Under the pieces are notes generated by a model that had not been told where the DNA came from, made no database searches, and saw only the letters and a program-made list of their open reading frames with translations. From Methylobacterium organophilum (GTDB taxonomy: Bacteria > Pseudomonadota > Alphaproteobacteria > Rhizobiales > Beijerinckiaceae): a stretch of DNA of 64,000 nucleotides. The stretch spans positions 310,001 to 374,000 of the forward strand of contig NZ_BPQV01000003.1 in the NCBI RefSeq assembly GCF_022179465.1, in the 5' to 3' direction. Below, one piece after another: positions 45,946 through 54,492 of this stretch (position 1 is the first letter of the stretch; each line of letters opens with the position of its first letter). Both the position numbers and the translations under genes were made by a program.

Positions 45946-46572
45946 TCAGGAACCGAGCATGGGGGCGATGATTTTTTCGATGTCCTCCATCGAAAGGTTC
46001 CCAGCGTACCTTTGTCCGTTGATGAAAAAAGTCGGCGTTGAACTCACCTTGAAGGTCTCGGTGGCGCGCCGCCTCACGGCGCTGACCGACGCGTATAACT
46101 TCTGATCTTTGAGGCAGGACTCGAATTTTTCTTGTTGAAACCCAGCTTGCCGCAGGATCGCCTGCAGATCGTCCAGGGGCTTGGCAGTGAAAGCCCAGTC
46201 CTTCTGATGATCGAAGAGTAGATCGGTGACCGGGTAATAGCTTGCATGGCCCTTGCAGCGGGCCAGCATGAATCCGGCGGTCGCCAGGGGGTCCAGCGGA
46301 AACTCGCGCAGGATGAAGCGCACCTTCCCCGTGTCGATGTAGCGCCGCTTCAGCTCCGGGTACGTCTCTCGGTGAAATGCCGCACAATGGCCGCATGTCA
46401 GGGACGCGTATTCGACAATCGTCACCCTGGCGTCCGGCGACCCGAGCACGACATCCCCGAGCGGCCCCGCCTCGGCGAGTTCCCGGGCCGATACGTTTTG
46501 TGCAAGGGCCGGCTTCACGGTTGCCGAGGCCGAGGCTATCAACAGCAGCCGAAGTGCTCCGCGTCGGTTCAT
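45946..46572 (-). CDS. DsbA-family thiol oxidoreductase
   Basis: 208 residues. Signal 'ALRLLLIASASATVKPALA'. Thioredoxin-like fold with 'EYASLTCGHCAAFHRETYP' (CGHC active site), a helical insertion with an extra pair of Cys ('ARCKGHASY', 'FESCLKDQKLY'), cis-Pro 'VSSTPTFFINGQRYAG'. Related to the DsbA group with a C-G-H-C centre common in Alphaproteobacteria. Likely periplasmic, oxidising or isomerising thiols. It follows the ScsC-like gene by 85 bp and precedes the P-type ATPase by 258 bp. Confidence 0.88.
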   Translation of the reverse strand: MNRRGALRLLLIASASATVKPALAQNVSARELAEAGPLGDVVLGSPDARVTIVEYASLTCGHCAAFHRETYPELKRRYIDTGKVRFILREFPLDPLATAGFMLARCKGHASYYPVTDLLFDHQKDWAFTAKPLDDLQAILRQAGFQQEKFESCLKDQKLYASVSAVRRRATETFKVSSTPTFFINGQRYAGNLSMEDIEKIIAPMLGS

Positions 46573-46657
46573 CGCAATTCGCTTCCTCGGCAGATGCTTG
46601 GATGCGGCTCGCCCGGTCTGCGGAATGGGGCCTGGCGGGCGCTGGGATGCATGACGG

Positions 46658-47419
46658 TCAGCACGAAGCCCTGTCGCATTCGCGGATGTTCGCGATGGCC
46701 CGCTGCAGCGCTTCGACGCCCACCGCGCCCGCGATGATGCCGTCGTTGAGGACGAACGCCGGGGTCCCCGTTATGCCGAGCTGGTCGGCCAGGGCGGCAT
46801 TCTCCCGGAGCACGGTCGCGACCGCCTCGTCCTGCATGTCCTTCCGCAGCTTCCCGGGATCGAGCCCGAAGTCCTTGGCGACCGCGAGGGCGCGTTCCCC
46901 ATCGGCGCGGCCTCGCGTTTCCATCAGCTTGTCATGGAACTCTCGGAGCTTGCCTGCGGGCAGTCCCCGCTTCGCGGCGATTGCGACGCGGCTGGCGTCG
47001 GTCGAGGCCGCCCCGAGAACCGGGAACTCCTTGAGGACCACCCGCAGCTTCGGATCGCTCTTGACCAGGGCGTCCACATCGCTTCTCGCCTTTCGACAGT
47101 ACGGGCAATTGTAATCGAAAAACTCCACGAGCGTGACGTCGCCGGCCGGATTGCCGATAACGTAATCGTTTGCGGAGTTGACCAGCTTACCGCGCGCTTC
47201 GCGCAGTGCGACAGCTTGTGTCGCCTTCTGCGCCTCCTGCTGGCGGCGCTCAAGCTCGGTCAAGGCCTCCTGAACCACGTCCGGGTTCTTCAGCAGATAC
47301 TCCCTGATGACCGCTTCGATGGCCGGCCGCTGCTCCGCGCTCAGGATGCCGGACTGACCCTGAGCGACGGCCGGAGCGGAGGCGAGCAACCCGATGAGGG
47401 CGAGGCGAAACGGGATCAT
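46658..47419 (-). CDS. ScsC/DsbG-like thiol oxidoreductase with N-terminal helical domain
   Basis: 253 residues. Signal 'RLALIGLLASAPAVA'. Residues 27-75 are a charged helical segment ('RPAIEAVIREYLLKNPDVV', 'EALTELERRQQEAQ') like the trimerisation stalk of ScsC and related disulfide isomerases. Active site 'FFDYNCPYCRKARSDV', cis-Pro 'GITGTPAFVLNDGIIAG'. In ScsC the stalk assembles a trimer with isomerase activity that protects against copper. First gene of the locus, with a candidate ArsR operator 64 bp upstream. Confidence 0.88.
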   Translation of the reverse strand: MIPFRLALIGLLASAPAVAQGQSGILSAEQRPAIEAVIREYLLKNPDVVQEALTELERRQQEAQKATQAVALREARGKLVNSANDYVIGNPAGDVTLVEFFDYNCPYCRKARSDVDALVKSDPKLRVVLKEFPVLGAASTDASRVAIAAKRGLPAGKLREFHDKLMETRGRADGERALAVAKDFGLDPGKLRKDMQDEAVATVLRENAALADQLGITGTPAFVLNDGIIAGAVGVEALQRAIANIRECDRASC

Positions 47420-47482
47420 GAGTGCCGAATGGCTCCTTCCGACCGGCCCCGACCGAGGGGCTTGCGGTACCGATCATCTCAT

Positions 47483-47504
47483 CATATTGCCATGTGCTGA
47501 TATG
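47483..47504. promoter_or_regulatory. candidate ArsR operator ahead of the thiol/metal locus
   Basis: A 10+2+10 imperfect palindrome: plus-strand halves CATATTGCCA and TGCTGATATG, 7 of 10 positions symmetric. The half CATATCAGCA (minus strand) matches the dyad at the ArsR gene (39855-39876). It sits 64 bp before the ScsC-like start, a position suitable for repression. It is unusually AT-rich for the region. Confidence 0.55.
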
Positions 47505-47754
47505 TCTGGCAAGCGCCTGGCTCGGGCGGCGCGCCGGCACACCCCGGCCGCGCGATCCTGGGGTGTCAGGCCGTCCTATGCGGAGATCCCGAAACGCGAT
47601 GTCACGTTCAACGACGGCGACGGTGATACCGCAGGGGCGGCGCCGTTCACGCGGACGGAAGCACCGGAGCCATGGAGCGGTACCCTCGCGCCCGACCAGC
47701 GGCTCGCCTGCGTGACGAGGCTCTGCCGCACCTGAAGTTTGGAGACGGCCTCTC

Positions 47755-47882
47755 ATGACCCCATCGGCCCGCCCGGCGCGGATCGGCATTCTGACGGTCT
47801 CGGACCGTGCGAGCTCAGGCGGCTACGCGGACGCGAGCGGGCCGGCCATGCATGCCGTCCTGGCGGAAATCCTCGCCTCTCC
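47755..47882 (+). pseudogene. mog: mog/moaB-type gene, 5' fragment (split by IS21-like element)
   Basis: Encodes 'RIGILTVSDRASSGGYADAS' and 'GPAMHAVLAEILASP', the N-terminus of the molybdopterin adenylyltransferase (MogA/MoaB) family that activates molybdopterin with ATP before molybdate insertion. The frame is interrupted at 47882/47883 by a complete insertion sequence. Removing the element and one copy of the 7 bp duplication restores a 179-residue protein continuing at 50488. As it stands the gene is inactive. Confidence 0.85.
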
Positions 47883-47975
47883 TGCGTATTCCGACGAAGC
47901 CGGCCGGGGATTCCGATTTGAAGCCGGCCGTCATTCCGAGGCGAAGCCGGCCACCGTTCCGATCTGAAGCCGGCC
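47883..47975. repeat. left end of the IS: terminal repeat and four tandem-like subrepeats
   Basis: The unit ATTCCGA followed by GAAGCCGGCC occurs four times, at about 47888, 47910, 47934 and 47955. IS21 elements typically carry multiple internal copies of their end sequence as transposase-binding sites. Confidence 0.85.
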
Positions 47976-48032
47976 GGTGGCGGAGGCGCTCCCGCGGGTC
48001 TGGGTGGAAGATCACGAGGTTGGTTCAGGCGG

Positions 48033-48776
48033 TCAAGCGGCTTGCTCGGCCGCCTTTCGTTTGCGCAGGCTCTCGCCGGCGAGCTCGATCCGGTGCGCGT
48101 TGTGAAGCAGCCGGTCGAGGACGGCATCGGCGAGCGTCGGAATGCCGATGATCTCGTACCAGCGGTCGACCGGTACCTGGCTGGTGATCAGGGTCGCGCC
48201 AGTGTCGTAGCGATCCTCGATGATCTCGAGGAGGTCCCGCGCCTGCTCGGGTAGGAGCGGTTCGGGGCCCCAGTCGTCGAGGATCAGCAGGTTCACACGG
48301 GCGATCTGGCGCAGCAGCCTGCCGTATCGGCCATCGCCGCGGGCGAGGCTCAAGGCCGCAAACAGGCGCGGGACCCGATAGTACAGAACCGAGAGGTCGT
48401 CCCGGCAAGCCTTGTGTCCCAGCGCGCAGGCCAGCCAACTCTTTCCGACGCCGCAGGGGCCGGTGATGACGAGGTTGCGCCGGGTCCGGATCCAGTCGCC
48501 GGTGGCGAGCTTGAGGAACAGCGCGCGGTCGAGGCCACGATGGCTGCGGTAGTCGACATCCTCGATGCTGGCAGGGTGGCGCAGGCGGGCGGCCCGTGCG
48601 CGGGTCTCGAAGCGCTTCTGCCGGCGGGCGGTGGCCTCGTGTTCGAGCAGGAGCCCGAGCCACTCGGCGTGCGAGAGCGCGCCGGCTTCCGGGTTGGCGT
48701 CGAGCGCTCTGTAGCCAGAGGCCATGCCGGTCAGGCCGAGTTCGCGCAGGAGATCGAGGGTGGGATGAGTGAGCAT
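48033..48776 (-). CDS. istB: IstB, ATP-binding helper of IS21 transposition
   Basis: 247 residues from the ATG at 48776. DnaC/IstB-type AAA+ domain with Walker A 'ITGPCGVGKSWLACAL', Walker B 'NLLILDDWGPEPL' and sensor 'ATLITSQVPVDRW'. N-terminal helical domain 'LLRELGLTGMASGYRALD' is typical. It forms decamers on target DNA and stimulates IstA. It follows istA by 11 bp. Confidence 0.93.
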   Translation of the reverse strand: MLTHPTLDLLRELGLTGMASGYRALDANPEAGALSHAEWLGLLLEHEATARRQKRFETRARAARLRHPASIEDVDYRSHRGLDRALFLKLATGDWIRTRRNLVITGPCGVGKSWLACALGHKACRDDLSVLYYRVPRLFAALSLARGDGRYGRLLRQIARVNLLILDDWGPEPLLPEQARDLLEIIEDRYDTGATLITSQVPVDRWYEIIGIPTLADAVLDRLLHNAHRIELAGESLRKRKAAEQAA

Positions 48777-48787
48777 CGTCGTCTCCG

Positions 48788-50326
48788 TCAGTGGAAGTAG
48801 CGCGGGCCGCGCAGGTTGGGGTGGAGCAGGACGGGAGCGGCCTCGGCAGACGGCGCGGTGCGGTCGAGGCCCAGGCTGAGGATCGAGGCGATGCTCTTGT
48901 AGGTGAGTGCGCCGATGGCGACCGCGCGGGCCGAGGCGGCCTCCGCCCGGCCGGGGTCGAGCCCGCGATAGAGGCGCAGGATGCCTAAGCAGGTACGGAA
49001 GCCCTGCTCTGGATGCGGACGGTCGTGGAGGATGGCGACGACGAGCCCCTCGGTCTCCGGGCCGATACCGCGTGCCCAGCGCCGGAAGCGCTCGGGGCTC
49101 CACTCGGCGTAGCGCCGATGCGCGCTCGGCATGTGCTCGGGATCGGTGCCGTGTCGCCGGCCGGCATAACGGCGCTCATGGGCGGCGACGCGCTGACCGC
49201 GGTGGAACACCTCGATGGTGCGCGCCGTGATGCGGAGGTCGACCTGCTCGCGGATCAGGGCGTGGGGCACCGAGTACAGGAAGCCGGCCGCCTCGACGTG
49301 GTAGTCGAGGTTGACCCGGGCCAGCCGCCATTCGGAGAAGGCGTAGTCCTCCGCCGGCAGGGGACGGAGCGCCGCTCGCTCGATCGCCTCGAACAGGGCG
49401 CGTCGGGTCGTGCCGAGCCTGCGCATCGGGTGGGCATTGATACGCTCGACCATCGTGGCGATGGCGGCGTTGCATTCGGCGAGCGAGAAGAACGTCTGTC
49501 GCCGAAGCCGCCCCAGGATGTAGGTTTGGGCCAAGCGCACGCCGGCCTCGACCTTGGCCTTGTCGCGGGGCTTGCGTGGCCGGGCCGGCAGGATGCCGAC
49601 GCCGTAATGGTCGGCCATCATCCCATAGGAGCGGTTGATCTCTGGATCGTAGAACGAGGCTTTGTGAACGGCGCTCTTGAGGTTGTCGGGCACGACGAGG
49701 CGGGGGACGCCGCCGAGGAAGCGGAACAGGCGGACATGCGCGCCGATCCAGTCGGGCAGCGTCTGGGTCCAGGTCGCCTCGGCGTAGGTCAGGCTCGACG
49801 CGCCCAGCACCGCCACGAAGATCTCGGCCTCGCGCACGATGCCAGTGGTGGGATCGACGATCTCGATCTTCTTGCCGGAGTAATCGACGAAGACCTTGTC
49901 GCCGGCGGCATGGTGCTGGCGCATCACCGGGGTGAGCCGGCGCTCGAACTCCCTGTAGAGATCGCAGAACCGGGAGTAGCCGTAGCCGTCTGGATGGGTC
50001 TCCCGGTACTCCTCCCAGAGCACGGTCAGGTTGACCCCGGACCGGCGCATCTCCCGGATGACGCAGGGCCAGTCCGGCTCGGGCAGGCGGCGCATGCCCT
50101 GCTTCACGCCGGCCCGGGCGAACAGGCGCTGCTCCAGCACCGCGTCCGTGACCTCGGCGTCGAGCGGCCAGGTCAGGCCGGCGGCGGTGGCTCGGCCGAG
50201 GTTGTCCTGCACGGTCGAGCGGGCGATGCCCAGCGTTCGCCCGATCTCACGCGCGCTCACCCCGTCGTGGGCGAGCCGCAGCATCTGTTTGATCTGTCGC
50301 ATGGTCAGCTCTCTCCTGGCCGGCAT
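48788..50326 (-). CDS. istA: IstA, DDE transposase of IS21
   Basis: 512 residues from the ATG at 50326, preceded by GGAGGA 4 nt upstream. N-terminal helix-turn-helix 'VSAREIGRTLGIARSTVQ', then the core: 'DKVFVDYSGKKIEIVD' (first Asp), 'RLVVPDNLKSAV' (second Asp), 'PRDKAKVEAGVRLAQTY' (Glu). C-terminal beta domain follows. The protein appears full length and intact, so the element may still move. Confidence 0.93.
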   Translation of the reverse strand: MPARRELTMRQIKQMLRLAHDGVSAREIGRTLGIARSTVQDNLGRATAAGLTWPLDAEVTDAVLEQRLFARAGVKQGMRRLPEPDWPCVIREMRRSGVNLTVLWEEYRETHPDGYGYSRFCDLYREFERRLTPVMRQHHAAGDKVFVDYSGKKIEIVDPTTGIVREAEIFVAVLGASSLTYAEATWTQTLPDWIGAHVRLFRFLGGVPRLVVPDNLKSAVHKASFYDPEINRSYGMMADHYGVGILPARPRKPRDKAKVEAGVRLAQTYILGRLRRQTFFSLAECNAAIATMVERINAHPMRRLGTTRRALFEAIERAALRPLPAEDYAFSEWRLARVNLDYHVEAAGFLYSVPHALIREQVDLRITARTIEVFHRGQRVAAHERRYAGRRHGTDPEHMPSAHRRYAEWSPERFRRWARGIGPETEGLVVAILHDRPHPEQGFRTCLGILRLYRGLDPGRAEAASARAVAIGALTYKSIASILSLGLDRTAPSAEAAPVLLHPNLRGPRYFH

Positions 50327-50411
50327 CCCATCCTCCTCGTGGTCGAGGACTGGGATGCCGCGGTTGCTGACCCGCGGGGATGCGCCATAGCCGATGCCGG
50401 CTACCGAGTGG

Positions 50412-50480
50412 CCGACATCAAATCGGAACGTTGGCCGGCTTCGCGTCGGAATGGGTGGCCGGCTTCCGTCGGAATCCGCA
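50412..50480. repeat. right end of the IS: terminal repeat and subrepeats
   Basis: Three inverted copies of the same unit (GGCCGGCTTC...TCGGAAT), the outermost at 50457-50480 being the terminal repeat; the innermost copy, at about 50412, is diverged. Partner of the left end at 47883. Confidence 0.8.
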
Positions 50481-50487
50481 CCTCTCC

Positions 50488-50899
50488 CTGGGAGGCGGTC
50501 GCGCGCACCGTGCCGGACGGCGTCGAGAGCGTGCGTGACGCCCTGATCCGGCTCGTGGACGACGCGCACTGTGACCTGGTCCTGACCACCGGCGGGACGG
50601 GGCCGGCGCCCCGCGACCTCACCCCCGAGGGTACCGAGGCCGCCTGCGACAGGATGATGCCCGGCTTCGGCGAACTGATGCGGCGGCGCGGCCTGGATCA
50701 GGTGCCGACCGCCATCCTGTCGCGGCAGACGGCGGGCCTGCGCGGCAAGGCGCTGATCGTGAACTGTCCCGGGCGTCCCTCGTCCATCCGCGTCAGCCTG
50801 CTCGCCGTATTCCCGGCCATCCCGTATTGCCTGGACCTGATCGGGGCAGCGCGTATCGAGACGGATCCGGCCGTGGTGCAGGCGTTCCGGCCGACTTAA
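50488..50899 (+). pseudogene. mog: mog/moaB-type gene, 3' fragment
   Basis: Continues the split gene: 'WEAVARTVPDGVESVRDAL', 'LVLTTGGTGPAPRDLTPEGT' (the GGTG substrate loop), 'LSRQTAGLRGKALIVNCPG' and 'YCLDLIGAARIE'. The order and motifs match MogA/MoaB. Joined to 47755-47882 it gives a full-length family member. No start of its own. Confidence 0.85.
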
Positions 50900-51237
50900 C
50901 CCGCCGGAGACCGCCCGGTCTGCCACGGTTCTCCCCTCTCCTTGCGATGGCGGCATCGATGGCGCAGAGGGCATTGAGGGACTGCCCACCGAGCAAGGCC
51001 CGGTGGCCTGTCGCGACGCGTGAGAACGGGTACGCGTACCGGATGACCGCCGTCGCGGGCTCCAGGCCGATCAGGTCCCGCCGCCGCAAGCGTCCCAGGC
51101 GGGCTCGCGCATGATCCTCGGCGACGCCCACCGTGGCGGCGATGGCGCCAGGGTGGACGTCCCCGTGCCGCGTAGAGGCGGCGGACGGCGCGCCAGAGCC
51201 GATCCTCATCGGCCTCCAGCGGACGCGCTTACGCCTC
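50900..51237 (-). pseudogene. merB-like (organomercurial lyase) relic, frameshifted and truncated
   Basis: On the minus strand one frame reads 'DEDRLWRAVRRLYAARGRP'. The next frame continues 'VHPGAIAATVGVAEDHARA', 'LEPATAVIRYAYPFSRVAT' and 'GHRALLGGQSLNALCAIDA'. These match the N-terminal winged helix and the AYPFS/CAID segments of the MerB family, joined by one frameshift near 51165. After 'CAIDA' the similarity ends and the catalytic C-terminal half is missing. It lies next to merA, as merB often does. Non-functional as read. Confidence 0.5.
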
Positions 51238-51406
51238 GATCAAGCTGGACCGCGCAGCCGTCGCCGGGCGAGCGCGGCCCGCGCGCCAGGCGAGACAGCG
51301 GCCGACCATTCCGGGCGGAGCACGCCCGGCCTGATCTCGACGGCAGAACGCTGCGGTCTCGCCTGCAGGTCGGAAGACATCCCCCTGCGGATCCTGGGCA
51401 TCCCGG

Positions 51407-52846
51407 TTAACCGGCGCAGCAGGACAATTTCCTGACGTCCCTGTCGAAGGTCTGGGCCGCGAGCTTGAGACCCTCGACGGTGGTCAGGTATGGGAAGATC
51501 GTCTCCGCGAGCGCGTCGATGGTCAGCCCGCCGCGGATGGCCATCGCCGCCGTCTGGATGCTGTCCGCGCCCTCGGGGGCCAGGATATGCGCTCCCAACA
51601 GCTGCCGGGTCGCGCGATCCGCCACGAGCTTGATCAGCCCGCGCGTGTCGCGCGCCGCGAGCGCGCGGGGCACGTTGTCGAGCGTGAGCACCGAGGTGCG
51701 CACGTCGTACCCGGCCGCCCGGGCCTGCACCTCGGTGAGGCCGACGCTTCCGACCTGAGGGTCGGTGAACACCACGGCCGGCATCGCCCTGTTGTCGTAG
51801 CGCAGGCTGTCGCCGTTGAGGGCGTTCTTGGCGGCCAGTTTCGCGCCGTAGGCCGCCATGTAGACGAACTGGTCCTTCCCGGTGACGTCGCCGGCAGCGT
51901 AGATGCCCGGCTTCGAGGTGCGCATGCGGTCGTCGACCACGATGGCGCCCGTCGGCGTCTGGGCGACACCCGCGTCGGCGAGACCGAGGTCCTCGGTATT
52001 CGCGGTGCGCCCGGTCGCCGCCAGGATCCGCTCGGCCGTGACGGTCTCCCGGCGGCCGTCCCGCCAGAACGTAAGGCTCACGCCACCCTCCGTCCTGTCC
52101 ACGGCCTCGTAGGACAGGCCGCCCAGAACGGCGATGCCTTCGCCGGCCAGATAGCCGGCGAGGGCCTCCCCGATCTCCGGCTCCGCCGCGGGCAGGAGCC
52201 GGCTGCGGCAGACGAGCGTCACGGCGACCCCGACCCGCGCGAAGGTCTGCGCAAGCTCCGCGCCGATGTAGCCGCCGCCGAGGACGATCATCGAGCGCGG
52301 AAGTTCGGTGAGGGCAAGCGCCGCGGTGCTGTCGAGGGGCGAGGCGTCGGCAAGGCCGGGAATGTTCGGCATGGCCGGGCGCGTGCCCGTGGCGATGAGG
52401 ATGCGATTCGCCGCGAAATGCCGGCCCCCTGCCTCGACCCCGCCGGCGACGAGGCGCGCGCGACCCTCGTGGTAGGACACGTTGTTGTAGGCCGGCAGGA
52501 GGTCCGCGTACTTCGCCTGGCGCAGGCCCTGCACCAGGGCGTCCTTCTGGGCGACCTGGGCGCGCCAGTCGGTCACCCGAGCCTGGGCCTGGATGCCCGC
52601 GAACCGGCCGCCCGCGGTGTTGGCATGGTGCACGGTCTCCGCGGCCCGGATCAGGGCCTTCGAGGGGACGCAGCCCACGTTCACGCAGCTGCCGCCCAAC
52701 GTGCCGTGCCCGATGAGGGCGACCTGTGCGCCCTGCTCGGCGGCCGTGATCGCGGCCGAGAACCCGGCCGAACCGGCGCCGACGACGACGAGGTCGTAGG
52801 GGCCGCTGCCGTTGTTCCCGCGCGGGGTGCTGCAGCAATCGCTCAT
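51407..52846 (-). CDS. merA: mercuric reductase, short form without HMA domain
   Basis: 479 residues from the ATG at 52846. FAD motif 'DLVVVGAGSAGFSAAITAAE', redox-active pair 'GGSCVNVGCVPSKALIRA', NADPH-binding 'MIVLGGGYIGAELAQTFAR', FAD motif 'GIYAAGDVTGKDQFVYMAA', and the C-terminal vicinal Cys pair in 'KLSCCAG' that hands Hg2+ to the active site. It reduces Hg2+ to volatile Hg0 with NADPH in the cytosol. The N-terminal HMA domain of many MerA proteins is absent; only 'MSDCCST' offers a Cys pair there. Confidence 0.95.
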   Translation of the reverse strand: MSDCCSTPRGNNGSGPYDLVVVGAGSAGFSAAITAAEQGAQVALIGHGTLGGSCVNVGCVPSKALIRAAETVHHANTAGGRFAGIQAQARVTDWRAQVAQKDALVQGLRQAKYADLLPAYNNVSYHEGRARLVAGGVEAGGRHFAANRILIATGTRPAMPNIPGLADASPLDSTAALALTELPRSMIVLGGGYIGAELAQTFARVGVAVTLVCRSRLLPAAEPEIGEALAGYLAGEGIAVLGGLSYEAVDRTEGGVSLTFWRDGRRETVTAERILAATGRTANTEDLGLADAGVAQTPTGAIVVDDRMRTSKPGIYAAGDVTGKDQFVYMAAYGAKLAAKNALNGDSLRYDNRAMPAVVFTDPQVGSVGLTEVQARAAGYDVRTSVLTLDNVPRALAARDTRGLIKLVADRATRQLLGAHILAPEGADSIQTAAMAIRGGLTIDALAETIFPYLTTVEGLKLAAQTFDRDVRKLSCCAG

Positions 52847-53115
52847 GATCTCAGCTTCCGTGTGTGTTCGTCCGCGCCGCGGCACTCGGATGCCGCCGGA
52901 CGCGTGGAGGTGTTGAACCGATCGGGCTTGATCCCGGCTGAGCTGCCCAGGACGAGGATTGGCGGGACCGGGACACCGTCGGCCCCGGTGGCCCCGGCCG
53001 CGAGACCGCCCGATCCTGGGACGGCCACCGGGATGGGCGTCGCGCGCCAGGGCGCGGCCGGGCAGGCGCCGGCTCGAAGGAGATGGCGGTCGCCAGAATG
53101 ATGTCCCGGGCCTCG

Positions 53116-53454
53116 TCAGCGCGCCTGAGCGGGGCTGCCGGTGATGTCGGCGGCCGCGTTCCTCACCTCCTTCACGGAGGACGGGTACCCGGCGTTGGTG
53201 GCCGCCCCGGACAGGGCCTCGGCCGTGACCTTGTCGTCGTCGAAGGTCACGGTGGCCGTGGCCGTGCCGCCACGTTCGACGACCGTGACCTGGGTCACCC
53301 CGTCGAGGCGCGACAACGTCTTCTTGACGATGGGCGCGCAGGTGACGCAGCTCACGTTCTGGACGTCGAGAATGGCCGTGCGCGGGGCGGCGAAGGCGCC
53401 ACCGGCCGGCGCCAGAACCGATCCGGCGATGAGGGCGCGAAGCAAGATCTTCAT
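53116..53454 (-). CDS. merP: MerP periplasmic mercury-binding protein
   Basis: 112 residues, ATG with AGGAG 6 nt upstream. Signal 'LLRALIAGSVLAPAGGAFA'. HMA fold with 'NVSCVTCAPIVKKTLSRLDG', the two Cys that bind Hg2+, then 'TVTFDDDKVTAEAL'. It scavenges Hg2+ in the periplasm and passes it to MerT. Located 29 bp after merT; a short Ala-rich tail follows the domain. Confidence 0.92.
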   Translation of the reverse strand: MKILLRALIAGSVLAPAGGAFAAPRTAILDVQNVSCVTCAPIVKKTLSRLDGVTQVTVVERGGTATATVTFDDDKVTAEALSGAATNAGYPSSVKEVRNAAADITGSPAQAR

Positions 53455-53483
53455 AGTGATCTCCTGGGTAAGGACGGTGAGGG

Positions 53484-53888
53484 TCAGACGAACAGGGGGG
53501 CGGTGTAGGGGAAGGTCACGGCCGCCAGGACGAGTGCGGCGGCAATCCACAGCCCGATCCTGGCGAGACGGCCCGAGCCGGGCCGCGCGCACGCGCCGGC
53601 ATCCGCGCAGGCCGCCGGCCGGCGGTAGGCCCGCCAGAACCCGAAGCCAAGGAACGCCACCGCCGCGGCGATGAAGACGGGCTGGTAGCGCGCGAGCGCG
53701 GTCAGGTTGCCGATCCAGGCCCCGCTGACGCCGAGGCTGAAGAGTGCGAGGGGCAGGATGCAGCAGGAGGAGGCTCCGAGCGCGGCGAGGATGCCGCCGA
53801 CGGCAGCGATCCTCTGCCCGTCCCCTTCGGCCTCGCTGCGCGGTGCGACCGTGCTCTCGCATGGAGCCGTGCCAACCAACTTGTCCAT
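53484..53888 (-). CDS. merT: MerT mercuric transport membrane protein
   Basis: 134 residues from the ATG at 53888. Three transmembrane helices; the first carries 'LGASSCCILPLALFSLG' with the vicinal Cys pair, and the cytoplasmic loop has 'ACADAGACARPG', the second pair. It imports Hg2+ received from MerP for delivery to MerA. The frame is open upstream, without a stop, into the hisI-like gene across the mer promoter. Confidence 0.92.
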   Translation of the reverse strand: MDKLVGTAPCESTVAPRSEAEGDGQRIAAVGGILAALGASSCCILPLALFSLGVSGAWIGNLTALARYQPVFIAAAVAFLGFGFWRAYRRPAACADAGACARPGSGRLARIGLWIAAALVLAAVTFPYTAPLFV

Positions 53889-54407
53889 GTGGGATCCTTT
53901 CGATGTCCGGATTGTGCAACCTGTAGCGACTACAGGTGCAAGCGCTGATTTGGGCCGTTCACGTGTTCCTCGCTCCGGCCTCGGGACGGCTCTGCGGGCT
54001 GCCCCGGTGGGATCGGGTCCAGGATGAGGGATCGGCCCGTCCGGCCCGGTCACCACGCGACGGTAGAAGCAGCTGGAGCGGCCGGTGTGACAGGACCCTG
54101 CTCGACCGGCCAGGCGAACCCTCAGCCAGATCGCGTCCTGGCCGCAGTCCACCCGGATCTCCTGGACGTGTTGGACCTGCCCGCTCGTCGCGCCCCTGTG
54201 CCAGAGGCGCTGCCGGGACCGGCTCCAGAACCACGCCTCACCGGTCTCGATGCTCCTGTGGAGCGCGGCGGCCTTCATCCAGGCCAGCATCAGGACGGCG
54301 CCGGAGCCCGCGTCGGTGGCAACGGCCGGAAGCAGCCCGGCGCCGCCGAAGCGTGGCAATAGCGCGGCGCATTCCTCGCGGGCGATGGTCTCGCCAGAGT
54401 GGAACAT
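53889..54407 (-). CDS. HisI-like phosphoribosyl-AMP cyclohydrolase, no stop before merT
   Basis: From the ATG at 54407, residues 1-118 match HisI: 'SGAVLMLAWMKAAALHRSI', 'TGEAWFWSRSRQRLWHRG', 'VRVDCGQD'-type zinc Cys ('IRVDCGQDAIWLRV') and 'AGSCHTGRSSCFYRRVV'. HisI opens the ring of phosphoribosyl-AMP in histidine synthesis and needs zinc. Beyond residue 118 the frame stays open through the mer promoter palindrome and into merT in frame. So the original end seems lost, or a HisI-MerT fusion can be made. Extra HisI copies are known in metal-stress regulons, where they back up a metal-sensitive enzyme; that is the likely role here. Confidence 0.65.
53911..53941 (-). promoter_or_regulatory. MerR-class promoter of merT-merP-merA
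   Basis: Minus strand: TTGCAC, 19 bp spacer, CACAAT. The spacer holds the palindrome ACCTGTAGTCGCTACAGGT (53919-53937). Same core as the site at 55601-55631 and same half-sites as 16272. MerR would repress without mercury and activate with it by untwisting the long spacer. Confidence 0.85.
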
Positions 54408-54492
54408 GCGTCGCCCTCGGTCTTGCCCGTGCCGGGTCGCCGCCGGCGGACCTGCGGCCCCGTCCACGACCCGGCGAAGACCCGAGAGTCGC

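Larger units (their letters stand above)
47883..50480 (-). mobile_element. IS21-family insertion sequence, 2598 bp, complete
   Basis: Contains istA and istB on the minus strand. It begins TGCGTATTCCGACGAAGCC and ends with the inverse of TGCGGATTCCGACGGAAGCC, giving near-identical terminal inverted repeats with TG...CA tips. The flanks carry a 7 bp direct repeat CCTCTCC at 47876-47882 and 50481-50487. The joined flanks restore the mog reading frame exactly. Intact genes and intact duplication suggest a fairly recent insertion. Confidence 0.92.

Noticed and set aside
51407-52846. Dihydrolipoamide dehydrogenase instead of mercuric reductase
   Set aside because: The C-terminal 'SCCAG' pair and the adjacent merT, merP and merR are specific for MerA.
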